Positions 8,684-18,600 of a DNA stretch of 64,000 nucleotides are shown here, in pieces; positions within the stretch are counted from its first letter, which is position 1, and the number at the start of each line of letters is the position of its first letter. The stretch covers positions 1-64,000 of the forward strand of contig LPNH01000004.1 in NCBI GenBank assembly GCA_001543385.1, in the 5' to 3' direction. Position numbers and translations under genes: made by a program. The stretch comes from Candidatus Hemicellulosilyticus sp. P3. GTDB lineage: Bacteria > Bacteroidota > Bacteroidia > Bacteroidales > P3. The notes beneath the pieces were generated by a model. The model did not search any database, was not told the DNA's origin, and was given only the letters and a program-made list of their open reading frames with translations.

Positions 8684-9739
8684 ATGAAGAACACACCGAA
8701 AGAATCTGGATTTTACATGCCGGCCGAGTGGTCGGAACATCAAGCCACATGGCTCAGCTATCCCCATAATGTGGATTCCTGGCCCGGAAAGATTGACACC
8801 ATTTTTCCTTCTTACCACCTTTTTGTCAAAGAGTTGGCTGAAGTTGAAGAGGTCCACATCAATGTTCTCGACAGCGCAATGCAGCTCCGTGCCGCCGATG
8901 CTTTGCAGCGTGTCAATGCCCGCATGGAACGGATATTTTTTCATCAATTTCCCACCAACGACGCCTGGTGCCGCGACCACGGCCCCGCTTTCCTGCTCAA
9001 CCATGACGGCAAGAGCCGGGCGATAGTCAACTGGAACCATAACGCCTGGGGTGGCAAATATCCCTATGAATTAGACACGCGCATCCCCATCCATATCTAT
9101 GACTGGCTGCATAGCCACGACACAAGCTGGCGGCTTTATGAGCCGGGCATTGTCATGGAAGGCGGCAGCATCGATGTCAATGGTTGCGGCGACCTGCTCA
9201 CCACCCGTTCCTGCCTGCTCAACCCCAACCGCAATCCCGACCTTACGAAAGAGCAAATCGAAGAATATCTGTATGCCTATTATGGCGTCGACAATGTGCT
9301 TTGGCTGGGTGACGGCATAGCCGGCGACGACACCGACGGCCATGTCGACGATTTGGCTCGTTTCGTGTCGCCCGACACGGTGGTCGCCGCTGTGGAGGAG
9401 GATATCTGGGACGAAAATTACGCGCCGCTCCAGCAAAATCTCAAGACATTGAACAAATGCCGTCTCTCCTCAGGCAAACAGCTCAATGTCGTGGAGCTCC
9501 CTATGCCCGACATGGTCTTCTATGACAACCAGCGGCTGCCTGCCAGTTACGCCAATTTCTATCTGGCCAACGATAAGGTCATTTTCCCCACCTACCGTTG
9601 CCTTGCCGACAATGAGGCGGCTTACATCCTGGAAGCGCTCTTCCCTGACCGTGAGGTGGTCGGCATCGACTCCACCGACATTGTGTGGGGATTGGGCAGC
9701 TTCCATTGCCTCAGTCAGCAACAGCCCCGCTACCGGTAG
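8684..9739 (+). CDS. aguA: Agmatine deiminase
   Basis: A 351-residue guanidino-group-modifying enzyme (pentein fold) that converts agmatine to N-carbamoylputrescine and ammonia. It begins with the family motif FYMPAEWSEHQATWLSYPHN. Catalytic regions include TNDAWCRDHGPAF, MEGGSIDVNG, DTDGHVDDLARF, and the nucleophilic cysteine near the C-terminus in GLGSFHCLSQQQPR. Together with aguB it forms a two-gene route from agmatine to putrescine. No arginine decarboxylase is visible in the window. Confidence 0.95.
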   Translation: MKNTPKESGFYMPAEWSEHQATWLSYPHNVDSWPGKIDTIFPSYHLFVKELAEVEEVHINVLDSAMQLRAADALQRVNARMERIFFHQFPTNDAWCRDHGPAFLLNHDGKSRAIVNWNHNAWGGKYPYELDTRIPIHIYDWLHSHDTSWRLYEPGIVMEGGSIDVNGCGDLLTTRSCLLNPNRNPDLTKEQIEEYLYAYYGVDNVLWLGDGIAGDDTDGHVDDLARFVSPDTVVAAVEEDIWDENYAPLQQNLKTLNKCRLSSGKQLNVVELPMPDMVFYDNQRLPASYANFYLANDKVIFPTYRCLADNEAAYILEALFPDREVVGIDSTDIVWGLGSFHCLSQQQPRYR

Positions 9740-9746
9740 TCAAGCG

Positions 9747-10742
9747 TCATCTCACCTTCAGTCGCTGTCCGGGTCGGATGACACTGTCGCGCTTCAGCCC
9801 GTTGAGACGGCAGAGCGCCGTCACTGTCGTATGCTTTCTTGCGGCGATACGGCTTAAAGAGTCGCCCTTGCGCACAGTGTAATATACATCGGCTTTATCG
9901 GTCGTTGCCGTCTGTGGGTGCGGTTTCGTTCCCTCGTCTTTGACACGAATCCTGCCGGCACCCTTACGCAGTCTCGAATAGGCATCGCGCATGTCGGTGG
10001 ATGTGATGTCGTAGCCTGGCGTGACGGGGCGCAGCGGTGTGTCCATCCGGTGTGACAGCAGCCACTCATAGGGCGTTGTGAGGTAGAATGCACGCGCCGG
10101 GGCTCCGTGTCCGGCGCCCTGTAGCCGTGTGAACTGCATCCGCTTTGTGGCGCCGCACCGTTCCATCGCCTGAATAATGCGCATCGACTGGCTGATAGGC
10201 ACCTGCCGGTCCGCAGTGCCATGGATGATCCATAGCGGCACCTCGTTCAATCCGCAGAAGTCGCGTAGCTGGCTGCCGCCGCACATGGCTATGGCCGCCG
10301 CCACCTTGTCGGGATAGGTGCCTGCAAAATCAAAAGTGCCATATCCGCCCAGACTCATGCCGAACACATAGACACGGTTGGTGTCTATGGGGTAGTGTTC
10401 CTCCACCCATTGCAACACGTGCAATATCTTCTCCGGCCTCCACGCTCCTCCCGGATTCTGCGGCGCTACAATATTGGCGGGTATCTCCAGCCCCATCTGC
10501 AGGGCATGCAGCGGACCGTAGCGTCGCACTCGTTCCAGATTGTTGCCGCAGAGGCTGGCTCCATGCAGAAAAATGACAATCGGTTGCGGTTCGCTGGCCG
10601 TATCGTCGGCTGTATAGAGCCAGAAATCATATCCGTCGGGCACCTGCTGACGTATTGCCGCCAAGGTCTGTCCTGCGGCATCGACACATCCTGTCAACAG
10701 AAAAGCCCAAAGACACAATCCAAAATACCGGTGCCGGTTCAT
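9747..10742 (-). CDS. Lipoprotein: alpha/beta-hydrolase (esterase/PHB depolymerase-like) with C-terminal LysM
   Basis: A 331-residue predicted lipoprotein. I start at the ATG at 10742, since MNRHRYFGLCLWAFLLTGC gives a proper lipobox and a 4-base overlap with the sppA stop. The hydrolase domain has the oxyanion region VIFLHGASLCGNN, nucleophile motif GMSLGGYG, acid in HGTADRQVP and histidine in GAGHGAP, a full Ser-Asp-His triad. The last 45 residues are a LysM module (YYTVRKGDSLSRIAARK to RPGQRLKVR). LysM binds N-acetylglucosamine polymers, so the enzyme may act near peptidoglycan. The substrate is unknown. Confidence 0.85.
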   Translation of the reverse strand: MNRHRYFGLCLWAFLLTGCVDAAGQTLAAIRQQVPDGYDFWLYTADDTASEPQPIVIFLHGASLCGNNLERVRRYGPLHALQMGLEIPANIVAPQNPGGAWRPEKILHVLQWVEEHYPIDTNRVYVFGMSLGGYGTFDFAGTYPDKVAAAIAMCGGSQLRDFCGLNEVPLWIIHGTADRQVPISQSMRIIQAMERCGATKRMQFTRLQGAGHGAPARAFYLTTPYEWLLSHRMDTPLRPVTPGYDITSTDMRDAYSRLRKGAGRIRVKDEGTKPHPQTATTDKADVYYTVRKGDSLSRIAARKHTTVTALCRLNGLKRDSVIRPGQRLKVR

Positions 10743-12520
10743 TCCATCATCAGGCAATAGGGCATACGGGCCTGTATGGGAGCCATCGTTGTCCAATGAA
10801 TCAACTCGTTATAGTAGGGCACAACAGCTTCTATGCGGCTGCGCAACACAATATCTTCTTTTTCGTCGGCCACTTTCAGCAACCGTGTCACCAAGTCCTT
10901 CTCTTTCGGATAGTCCACCGTTCTGTAACGTTCTATTCCTGCCTCTTCAGCCGCTATGCGCAACGCCAGCTGCATACCGCCCAGCGTGTCGACCAGCCCG
11001 TGCTCTACGGCCTGCAAGCCCGTCCATACGCGGCCACGGCCGATTCGGTCCACGTCAGCGGCTGTCATGCCGCGTCCTTCTGCCACACGTTGACAGAATA
11101 ACGTATAGAAATCCTCCACCTGACGCTGCATAGCATTCCGTGCCGTCGCCGACAAGGGGCGTGTCAGACTCAGGCCGCCGGCGTTGCGGTTGGTGTTCAC
11201 CGTATCGATGCCGATCCCCAGTTTTCCTTTCAGCAAGGCGCCGGCTTCCGGAATGGCCGCAAAAACGCCGATGCTGCCGGTCAGCGTTGTCGGGTGTGCC
11301 ACGATGGCTGTTGCCCCGGCGGCGATCTCGTAGCCTGCGCTGGCCGCCAATCCGCTCATCGAGACAACAACCGGTTTGATCCGTTTGGCTTCCGTCACGG
11401 CGTGTGTCATCGACTCCGACGCTGTCGCCGAACCGCCGGGAGAATTGATGCGCAGCACAATGGCTTTCACCTTCTTGTCCTGTGCCGCGTCGGCCAGGGC
11501 CTCGACAATGTCGTCAGCGTAGACAGCTGTCGCATAGCCCTCATTCGAGCCGTCCACCACATTGCCTTCTGCATAGATGACGGCAATCTTGTCCTCAATC
11601 TTTTCATCTGCAAAGCTACGGGCATACTTGACAGCGTCAACCAGCCTGCGGCAACCGTGTTCCTCTTTCAACCATGTGCGTATATCCCGCTCGAACATCA
11701 GCGTGTCGACCATCCGGCTGCTGCATGCGTCCGCGGCCAGATAGCCGGTCAGTTTGTCGGCCATCAGGTTCACACTGTCAATGCTCATTCGCCGCCCTTC
11801 TGCAATACCTTCCGCCACATGGGTCCAAATGCTTCCGATATACGAGCGTATCTGTTCGCGGTTGGCCTCGCTCATGTTGCTGCGTGTGTAGGTCTCGCCG
11901 GCGCTCTTATAGTCGTTGCTCTTGGGCCGAATCAAGTCAAACCGCACCCCCAGTTTGTCCAGCAGGTCTTTGTAAAATATCACCTCGGCGCTGATTCCGC
12001 GCAGGTCCACAATGCCGGAAGGATGCAGCGCCACGCAGTCACCTGTCGACGCCAGGTAATATGCCGACTGGGAGTATTGTGTGGCATAGGCCATCACAGG
12101 CTTCCCTGTGGCACTGCGATAGCGTTCCAGTGCGTCGCGCAGTTCCTCGCACTGAGCCCAGTCCATGCCCGACGCATCACATTTCAAGTAAATTCCGTCC
12201 ACGCGCTTGTCATCTTTTGCATGTTCGATGGCGCGCAGCAGGTCGGCCAGTCCCGTTGCCCTGCTGTCGTTCAGCAACGCTGTGACCTTGTCGGGTGTGC
12301 GTTCCGTGATGCGATGTGACAGGTCAATGCCGAGGAAGATATGGTCGCCGGCCACAACCGTAGCCGAATTGCCGCCACTTGCCACCAGCGCAGCCACCAG
12401 ACCAATCATTAGAAAAAAGCCGAGTACGTGGAGCACGACAAACGCCACCACAAAACCTGTGGCCGAAGCCAGCATGGTCTTGCCGAACCCCATCGGTTTG
12501 CGATCTTGTATTGTATTCAT
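10739..12520 (-). CDS. sppA: Signal peptide peptidase SppA, 67K type
   Basis: A 593-residue membrane-anchored serine protease with a Ser/Lys dyad. One transmembrane segment lies at about residues 15-45. Two tandem crotonase-like S49 domains follow. The N-terminal repeat contains VMAYATQYSQSAYYLAS, while the C-terminal repeat contains VLRINSPGGSATASE, SMSGLAASAGYEIA and the serine region LTGSIGVFA. SppA degrades signal peptides after their release and has roles in membrane quality control. It heads a two-gene operon with the LysM esterase and is read from the left side of the bidirectional promoter at 12553-12583. Confidence 0.95.
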   Translation of the reverse strand: MNTIQDRKPMGFGKTMLASATGFVVAFVVLHVLGFFLMIGLVAALVASGGNSATVVAGDHIFLGIDLSHRITERTPDKVTALLNDSRATGLADLLRAIEHAKDDKRVDGIYLKCDASGMDWAQCEELRDALERYRSATGKPVMAYATQYSQSAYYLASTGDCVALHPSGIVDLRGISAEVIFYKDLLDKLGVRFDLIRPKSNDYKSAGETYTRSNMSEANREQIRSYIGSIWTHVAEGIAEGRRMSIDSVNLMADKLTGYLAADACSSRMVDTLMFERDIRTWLKEEHGCRRLVDAVKYARSFADEKIEDKIAVIYAEGNVVDGSNEGYATAVYADDIVEALADAAQDKKVKAIVLRINSPGGSATASESMTHAVTEAKRIKPVVVSMSGLAASAGYEIAAGATAIVAHPTTLTGSIGVFAAIPEAGALLKGKLGIGIDTVNTNRNAGGLSLTRPLSATARNAMQRQVEDFYTLFCQRVAEGRGMTAADVDRIGRGRVWTGLQAVEHGLVDTLGGMQLALRIAAEEAGIERYRTVDYPKEKDLVTRLLKVADEKEDIVLRSRIEAVVPYYNELIHWTTMAPIQARMPYCLMME

Positions 12521-12552
12521 GTCAAAGGTAGGGAATGATTATGTGAAAAGTA

Positions 12553-12583
12553 TGCAAAAATACAAAAAAAATGTATTTTTGCA
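12553..12583. promoter_or_regulatory. Symmetric bidirectional promoter (sppA / S41 protease)
   Basis: A perfect 12-bp inverted repeat (TGCAAAAATACA at 12553-12564, TGTATTTTTGCA at 12572-12583) with a 7-nt spacer. Each arm contains TATTTTTG, matching the TAnnTTTG -7 element, one facing each gene. Neither side has a clear TTTG at -33. The right-hand start site would fall almost on the ATG at 12587, implying a leaderless or nearly leaderless mRNA. The left-hand one gives a leader of about 30 nt. Confidence 0.6.
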
Positions 12584-12586
12584 CCC

Positions 12587-14185
12587 ATGACACCACATAC
12601 TGTTACATCACACCGCGCCGCAGCCCTCGTCTTGGCTGCATCTCTCGTCGCGCAACTGTCTCTCCATGGCCAGAATGACACCTCTTCTGCCGCTGCCCGG
12701 CAACGCATGGACGAAGTGTTCTCGCTTATCGACAAGAACTATGTCACCGCCCCCGACATGAACCGTATGAGCGACGAGGCGGTCAAAGCCATGCTCAAAG
12801 CGTTGGATCCGCACAGCGTCTTCATCCCCGCCAAAGATGTGCAGCGTGCCAACGAAGCCCTGACAGGCAACTTCGAGGGCATTGGCATCACGTTCCAAAT
12901 CAACGGCGACACCATCTTTGTCGCCGACGTGATAGATGGCGGCCCTTCCGAGAAAGTCGGGCTTCACCGGGGCGACCGCATCATCCGCATCGACGGACGT
13001 CCGGCCACGGGCGACAGCGTCACCAACAACTTCGTCACGTCGCATCTGCGCGGCAAAAAAGGCACCGTGGTGGTGGTCGACGTGCTGCGCGACGGGCGCG
13101 AATTGGAATTCCATATTGTCCGCGACAAAATACCGCTCCATTCCGTCGACACCTGGTTTATGGCCGCCGACGGAATAGGCTACATCCGCCTTGCCCGTTT
13201 TGCCCGCACCAGTGTCGATGAATTCCGTGCGGCCGTGCGGCAGTTGCAGCGTCAAGGCATGACACGCCTCATATTCGACCTTCGCGGCAACACCGGCGGC
13301 TACCTCGACATCGCTTGCGCCCTTGCGGGTGAACTGCTGCCCAGGCACCGGCTCATCGTCTACACGGAAGGTCGTCTTGCACCGCGTCAGGATTTTCGCA
13401 CCCGGGGCTCCGGCTCATTCCGTGAGGGCGACCTGATAGTGCTTGTCGACGAAAACTCCGCCTCCGCTTCCGAGATTGTCTCGGGTGCCGTCCAAGACTG
13501 GGATCGCGGCCTGCTTATCGGGCGCCGCACCTTCGGCAAAGGCCTTGTGCAACGCATCTTCAATCTCTCCGACGGATCGCAGGTGCGCCTCACCACAGCG
13601 CGTTATTTCACCCCTTCCGGGCGTTGCATCCAGAAACCTTACGACAAAGGCACCGACGATTATAACCGCGATCTTTCCCGTCGCTTCGCCTCTGGCGAGT
13701 TAGTCAGCCTCGACTCGATCCATCTGCCCGATTCGTTGCGATACACCACTGCTTCCGGGCGCACCGTCTACGGCGGCGGCGGTATCATGCCCGACATTTT
13801 CGTCCCTATGGACACCATGCGCCTTTCCGACTACTACATCGCCATCCGTTCCAAAGGACTTGTCAATAGCTTTCCGCTCGCTTGGGCCGACAAGCACCGC
13901 GACGACGAGCGCCTGTCAGACTTTGAAAAATTTTTGGCACACTACGACAGTTTTCCGGTCGACAGCCTCTTTGCGGTCCATGCCGCCGAACAAGGCATCG
14001 TGCGCGACACCGCTGCCGAAACCTCCCGCCGGCTTCAGACAGAGCGCAGCGACAATTATCTGCACCTCATCCTCAAAGCGCAGATCGCCCGCAACCTCTT
14101 CGGCACCGAATACTACTACCGTATTATGTGTGTCATCGACGACGCCTACCTCAAAGCCTTGGAGCAACTGCGCGGTGCTTCGTGA
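12587..14185 (+). CDS. S41 family carboxy-terminal processing protease (CtpA/Tsp-like)
   Basis: A 532-residue exported protease. A signal-like hydrophobic segment is at 11-28, followed by an N-terminal helical domain. A PDZ domain (about 95-180) includes GIGITFQING and GLHRGDRIIRIDG. The tail-specific protease domain contains LRGNTGGYLD, the serine region ENSASASEIVSGAVQDW at 289-305, and the general-base lysine K318 in TFGKG. Ser-Lys CTPs process periplasmic and outer-membrane proteins. The C-terminal 130 residues are helical, as in other Bacteroidota CTPs. The promoter sits almost directly on the start codon. Confidence 0.94.
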   Translation: MTPHTVTSHRAAALVLAASLVAQLSLHGQNDTSSAAARQRMDEVFSLIDKNYVTAPDMNRMSDEAVKAMLKALDPHSVFIPAKDVQRANEALTGNFEGIGITFQINGDTIFVADVIDGGPSEKVGLHRGDRIIRIDGRPATGDSVTNNFVTSHLRGKKGTVVVVDVLRDGRELEFHIVRDKIPLHSVDTWFMAADGIGYIRLARFARTSVDEFRAAVRQLQRQGMTRLIFDLRGNTGGYLDIACALAGELLPRHRLIVYTEGRLAPRQDFRTRGSGSFREGDLIVLVDENSASASEIVSGAVQDWDRGLLIGRRTFGKGLVQRIFNLSDGSQVRLTTARYFTPSGRCIQKPYDKGTDDYNRDLSRRFASGELVSLDSIHLPDSLRYTTASGRTVYGGGGIMPDIFVPMDTMRLSDYYIAIRSKGLVNSFPLAWADKHRDDERLSDFEKFLAHYDSFPVDSLFAVHAAEQGIVRDTAAETSRRLQTERSDNYLHLILKAQIARNLFGTEYYYRIMCVIDDAYLKALEQLRGAS

Positions 14186-14222
14186 CCCGCGTGCCATCGG
14201 CATAATACTGCAGCATCTCCTG

Positions 14223-14251
14223 TTGTGTGTGCAAAAAAAAATGTAAATTTG
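14223..14251 (+). promoter_or_regulatory. Bacteroidota-type promoter for arginine deiminase
   Basis: TAAATTTG at 14244-14251 matches the -7 consensus. A partial -33 (TTG at 14223-14225) lies 18 nt upstream. The start site would leave a leader of about 115 nt before the ATG at 14376. No known riboswitch is evident in that leader. Confidence 0.55.
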
Positions 14252-14375
14252 CATTCTGAATTTGTCGGCGTCTGTCTGGCCGACATGGCAGTACGGGATA
14301 TGGCGTAAGGATGCATGCACACCCCGCACTGCCGACAACGGTGTTACAGACATTTGCGTAACTAAATAGTGATAT

Positions 14376-15635
14376 ATGTCATCTACTGATATCAAGACAG
14401 ATATAAAAGTAAACGTCAACTCTGAATACGGATTGCTCAAAGCGGTGCTGTTGCACACCCCGGGACAGGAAATTGAGCGCATGACACCTGAAAATGCCCA
14501 TGAAGCGCTCTACAGCGATATCCTTAACAAATCCATTGTCGATGGTGAATATGCCAACTTCAGCGGCGTTCTTGAACGTTGGACACAAGTCTATTATGTC
14601 GCCGACCTGTTAGAACGTCTGTTGTCCGACGACGCACTGCGGCGCCATCTTGTCGAGGAGAGTTGCCGTCAAGACCAGTGTCTTTTCCTTCTGGACGAAC
14701 TGCTCAGCCATGACAGCCGCACCTTGGCGCACGAACTGATATCCGGTTTCGCCTATCGACCGGGTGTCGACCCTGGACGCTATGCCGATCAGCGCTATAT
14801 CCTGCGCCCGCTCTACAATCTTTTCTTTACGCGCGACGCATCCTCTTCGGTATACAACAGCGTGCTCATCAACTCTATGTCATTTGATGTACGTCAGCGC
14901 GAGACCCTCATCTACCAAGCCATTTTCGAACACTTTTTCGGTGCCTCCACCCTCAACGCCATGCAGTGGGATCCTGCGGCACGCACCGAGGGCGGCGACG
15001 TGCAGGTGGCGCGTCACGACCTGCTCTGCGTCGGGTGCGGCATACGTACCAACCGCCGCGGCATCGACTATCTGGCCCACACCTTCGGACACGGGCGCGA
15101 GCGGTTCCACATCATCGCGCAGGAGTTGCCCCACAGCCCCGATTCATTCATCCACCTCGACATGGTCTTCACCTTCCTTGGGCCGCACACATGCATGGCA
15201 TTCGAACCCATGCTCAAGAAGACGGGTCTTTTCGCCGGTAAAAGCACCACCCTCATCACCGTCGAAGGAGGCCGTGTCAGCAGTCGCGAATATGGCAACA
15301 TACTGCAGGCGCTCTCGTCCGTAGGCATGGATGTCGAACCTCTGCTGTGCGGCGGTGGCGATGCCTGGGCGCAACAACGCGAGCAATGGCACAGCGGTGC
15401 CAACTTCTTTGCCCTGGGACCCGACAAAGTCATCGGATACAGGCGCAACAACCACACCATCGAAACCCTCGACAAAGCCGGATTTGCCATTTTACCTGCC
15501 GAAGATATCTGCAGTGGCAAAATCGACATGAAACAGTACGACCGTTTTGTCGCGGCATTCCAGGCAGGAGAGCTTCCCCGTGCCGGCGGCGGTGCCCGTT
15601 GCATGACCATGCCCGTCATGAGAGAAACCCTTTAG
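14376..15635 (+). CDS. arcA: Arginine deiminase
   Basis: A 419-residue arginine deiminase that hydrolyses arginine to citrulline and ammonia. Family motifs are SEYGLLKAVLLHTPGQEIERM, FTRDASSSVYNSV, EGGDVQVARHDLLCVG with the guanidinium-binding acidic residue, and the catalytic cysteine in GGARCMTMPVMR near the C-terminus. The length is standard (about 410). No ornithine carbamoyltransferase or carbamate kinase is adjacent, so the ATP-yielding pathway cannot be shown to be complete from this window. With aguA/aguB it points to active arginine and agmatine use. Confidence 0.96.
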   Translation: MSSTDIKTDIKVNVNSEYGLLKAVLLHTPGQEIERMTPENAHEALYSDILNKSIVDGEYANFSGVLERWTQVYYVADLLERLLSDDALRRHLVEESCRQDQCLFLLDELLSHDSRTLAHELISGFAYRPGVDPGRYADQRYILRPLYNLFFTRDASSSVYNSVLINSMSFDVRQRETLIYQAIFEHFFGASTLNAMQWDPAARTEGGDVQVARHDLLCVGCGIRTNRRGIDYLAHTFGHGRERFHIIAQELPHSPDSFIHLDMVFTFLGPHTCMAFEPMLKKTGLFAGKSTTLITVEGGRVSSREYGNILQALSSVGMDVEPLLCGGGDAWAQQREQWHSGANFFALGPDKVIGYRRNNHTIETLDKAGFAILPAEDICSGKIDMKQYDRFVAAFQAGELPRAGGGARCMTMPVMRETL

Positions 15636-15662
15636 GACAATCATTACATTAATTCATAACCC

Positions 15663-18600
15663 ATGAAACAATATCATCGCATCAACAACATAGTCGGATG
15701 GTTGGTGTGCATCGCAGCCTGCACTGTTTATGTGTTGACTGCCGAGGCCACCGCTTCGTGGTGGGATTGCGGCGAGTATATCGCCACCGCTTTCAAACTG
15801 CAGGTGGGCCATCCTCCAGGAGCACCTTCTTTTCAGCTTATCGGCCGTATATTCAGCATGTTCTCCGACCCGGCCACGGCGGCCCATGCTGTCAACATCA
15901 TGTCGGCGCTGTGCAGTGGTTTCACCATCCTGTTCCTGTTCTGGGGCATCACGCTATTGGGCAAGCATCTGCTTCCTGATCCCCAGAACCCTGATGTGAA
16001 AAACCCGCGCACATGGGCTGTCTTTGCCGCAGGAGTGGTCGGTGCACTCGTTTACACCTTCAGCGACACATTCTGGTTCTCGGCAGTCGAGGGCGAGGTC
16101 TACGCCATGTCCTCATTCTTCACATCATTGGTCTTCTGGGCCATACTGAAATGGGAAGAGCAGTCTTCCGATCCCCGTTCACTCCGCTGGCTTCTGCTCA
16201 TTGCGCTGCTTGTCGGCATCGCCATCGGTGTCCACTTGCTCAACCTGTTGACATTGCCCGCCATCGTCTATGTCGTTTACTTCAAAAAATGGCCCGAAAC
16301 AACAGTCAAAGGATTTATCTACAGCGGTCTCATCTCCCTCGTGCTGTTAGCCGTCATACTGTGGGGGGTCATCCCCGGCATTGTCAATGTCGACTCGGCG
16401 TTCGATGTCTTTTTCGTCAACAAATTGCACCTGCCGTTCAACAGCGGCACCGTGTTCTTTTTTACCATCCTTGCCCTTGCAATTGTCTGGGGTTTATGGA
16501 TAACATCCGCCAAAAAACGCAACCTTCCCGTTGTCAACGCCTCCATTCTGGCTTTTTTGATGTTGCTGGTAGGCTACTCCACCTTCTTCATGCTCATCAT
16601 ACGCTCCAACACCAATACGCCGCTTAACGAAAATGCACCCAAAGACGCTGTGGCGTTGCGGGCCTACCTGGGCCGTGAACAATACGGTGACACACCCCTC
16701 CTCAAAGGACAATACTACACCGCCGGCAATCCGGTCGCCGTTGAAGAGGGCTACACCAAATATGTCCGTGGCAAAGACAGTCGCGGTCGTGACTGCTATA
16801 TTGCCGCCGCTCATGCGCAGAAATATATCTACAGAGCCAACCATACCGGGCTCTTCCCCCGTATGTACAGCAACGACGCCAGCCGGCAACACCCCAAGTT
16901 TTACGAATATTGGGCTGGCAAAGTGCGCGGCGACCGCAAACCCTCCTCGGCGCAAAACATTAAATATTTTCACGGCTATCAGATGGGTTGGATGTACTGG
17001 CGCTACTTTATGTGGAACTTTGCAGGCCGCCAGAACGACATCCAAGGACACTACTTCAACGACAACGGCACACGTGACTACCTCAGCGGCAACTGGATTT
17101 GCGGCATAAAAGCCATCGACGAGGCGCGTCTGGGGCCCCAGGACAACCTGCCCGGCCATCTGCGCGACAACAAAGCCCGCAACGTCTACTACCTGTTGCC
17201 GTTGCTGTTGGGCTTGGCCGGCTTGGTCTATCATATCCGCAGACATTCGAAAGACGCTTTCATTGTCTTCATCATGTTTGTGATGACCGGTATCGCCATC
17301 GCCATCTACCTCAACATGCCGCCGCGTCAGCCGCGCGAACGCGACTATGCCTTTGTCGGCTCTTTCTGCTTCTTTGCCATCTGGGTGGGCTTGGGAGTCA
17401 TGGCGCTGGCCGATTGGCTCACCGCCCTGTTCAAGAACGAAAAGCTTTACCGCTTCCTCATGCCGGCAGTCTTTGTACTCTGCATGGGCGTGCCGTTGCT
17501 CATGGCCGCGCAGAACTGGGACGATCACGACCGCAGCGACAAATATGCCGCCCGTGATTTTGCCAATAATTATCTCCGCTCCGTCAACCGCAACGGTATC
17601 CTCATCACCTTTGGCGACAACGACACTTTCCCGCTCTGGTACGCCCAGGAGGTCGAGGGCACCCGTACAGACGTGCGTATTCTCAACTACACCCTTTCCG
17701 GCATGCACTGGTATGTCGAACAGCTCTACAACAAACTGTACGATTCAGACCCCCTGCCGTTTACATTACCCAAAGAGTTCTACGGATTAGGCAAAGACGT
17801 AGTCTACATCATGGACCGTAGCGCCGACTACCTTGAGGTGACCGAAGTGCTGGCATTGATGCGCGACCACCCGGAACGTTTCACCCAAAGTTATGTCGAC
17901 GGCACGGTGACCATTTTGCCCACCAAACGGTTCAAGATAACAGTCGACATACCCGAGCTTGTCCGACGCGGTGTTATCCCTGCCGACAAGGCCGGCGATA
18001 TCGACCCGGTCATCCGTTTTGAAATCAACAGCGGCAACCTGATGCGTCACCAACTGATGATACTTGACATACTGGGCACCAACCGCTTCATGCGCGACAT
18101 CAACATCATGAACCCCAGCTATATCAAAGAAGTCTACCCGTTGGTCGACCGCTATTGCATACAGGATGGCATGAACTACAAACTTCTGCCCTATATGCCC
18201 ACTGTGGTGGATCATGCCGCTCAGACCGTGACACTACAGCAGTTCACCGATCGCACTTTCGACTATTTTCTGCACGGCACCGACGGTGTGCCGCTGCAGT
18301 GGGGCAACCTCAACAGCGACATCTACGTCGACCCGGTCAGCCTCAATATGGGCAATGTACAGCGGCAGACCTTCACCATGGCCGCCTTGCAACTACTGCA
18401 GGCCGGCGACACCGCCCGTGCCCGTCAGATGCTTGACTCGGCCGACCATTTCTTCCCCAAGCATAATTTTGTACGTGACAAATACTGCCTCTCTTCCATC
18501 GACACCTACTTCCGGGCCTTCGGACGCGACCGCGCCATGCAGATGTGGGACGACATCTACGACCACTACACCGAGGAAGTCGTCTACCTGCTGCAGTTCC

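Noticed and set aside
16494..17708. A 404-codon minus-strand frame inside the GT117 gene
   Set aside because: Opposite strand of a membrane protein with family motifs; amino-acid composition is that of an antisense frame.
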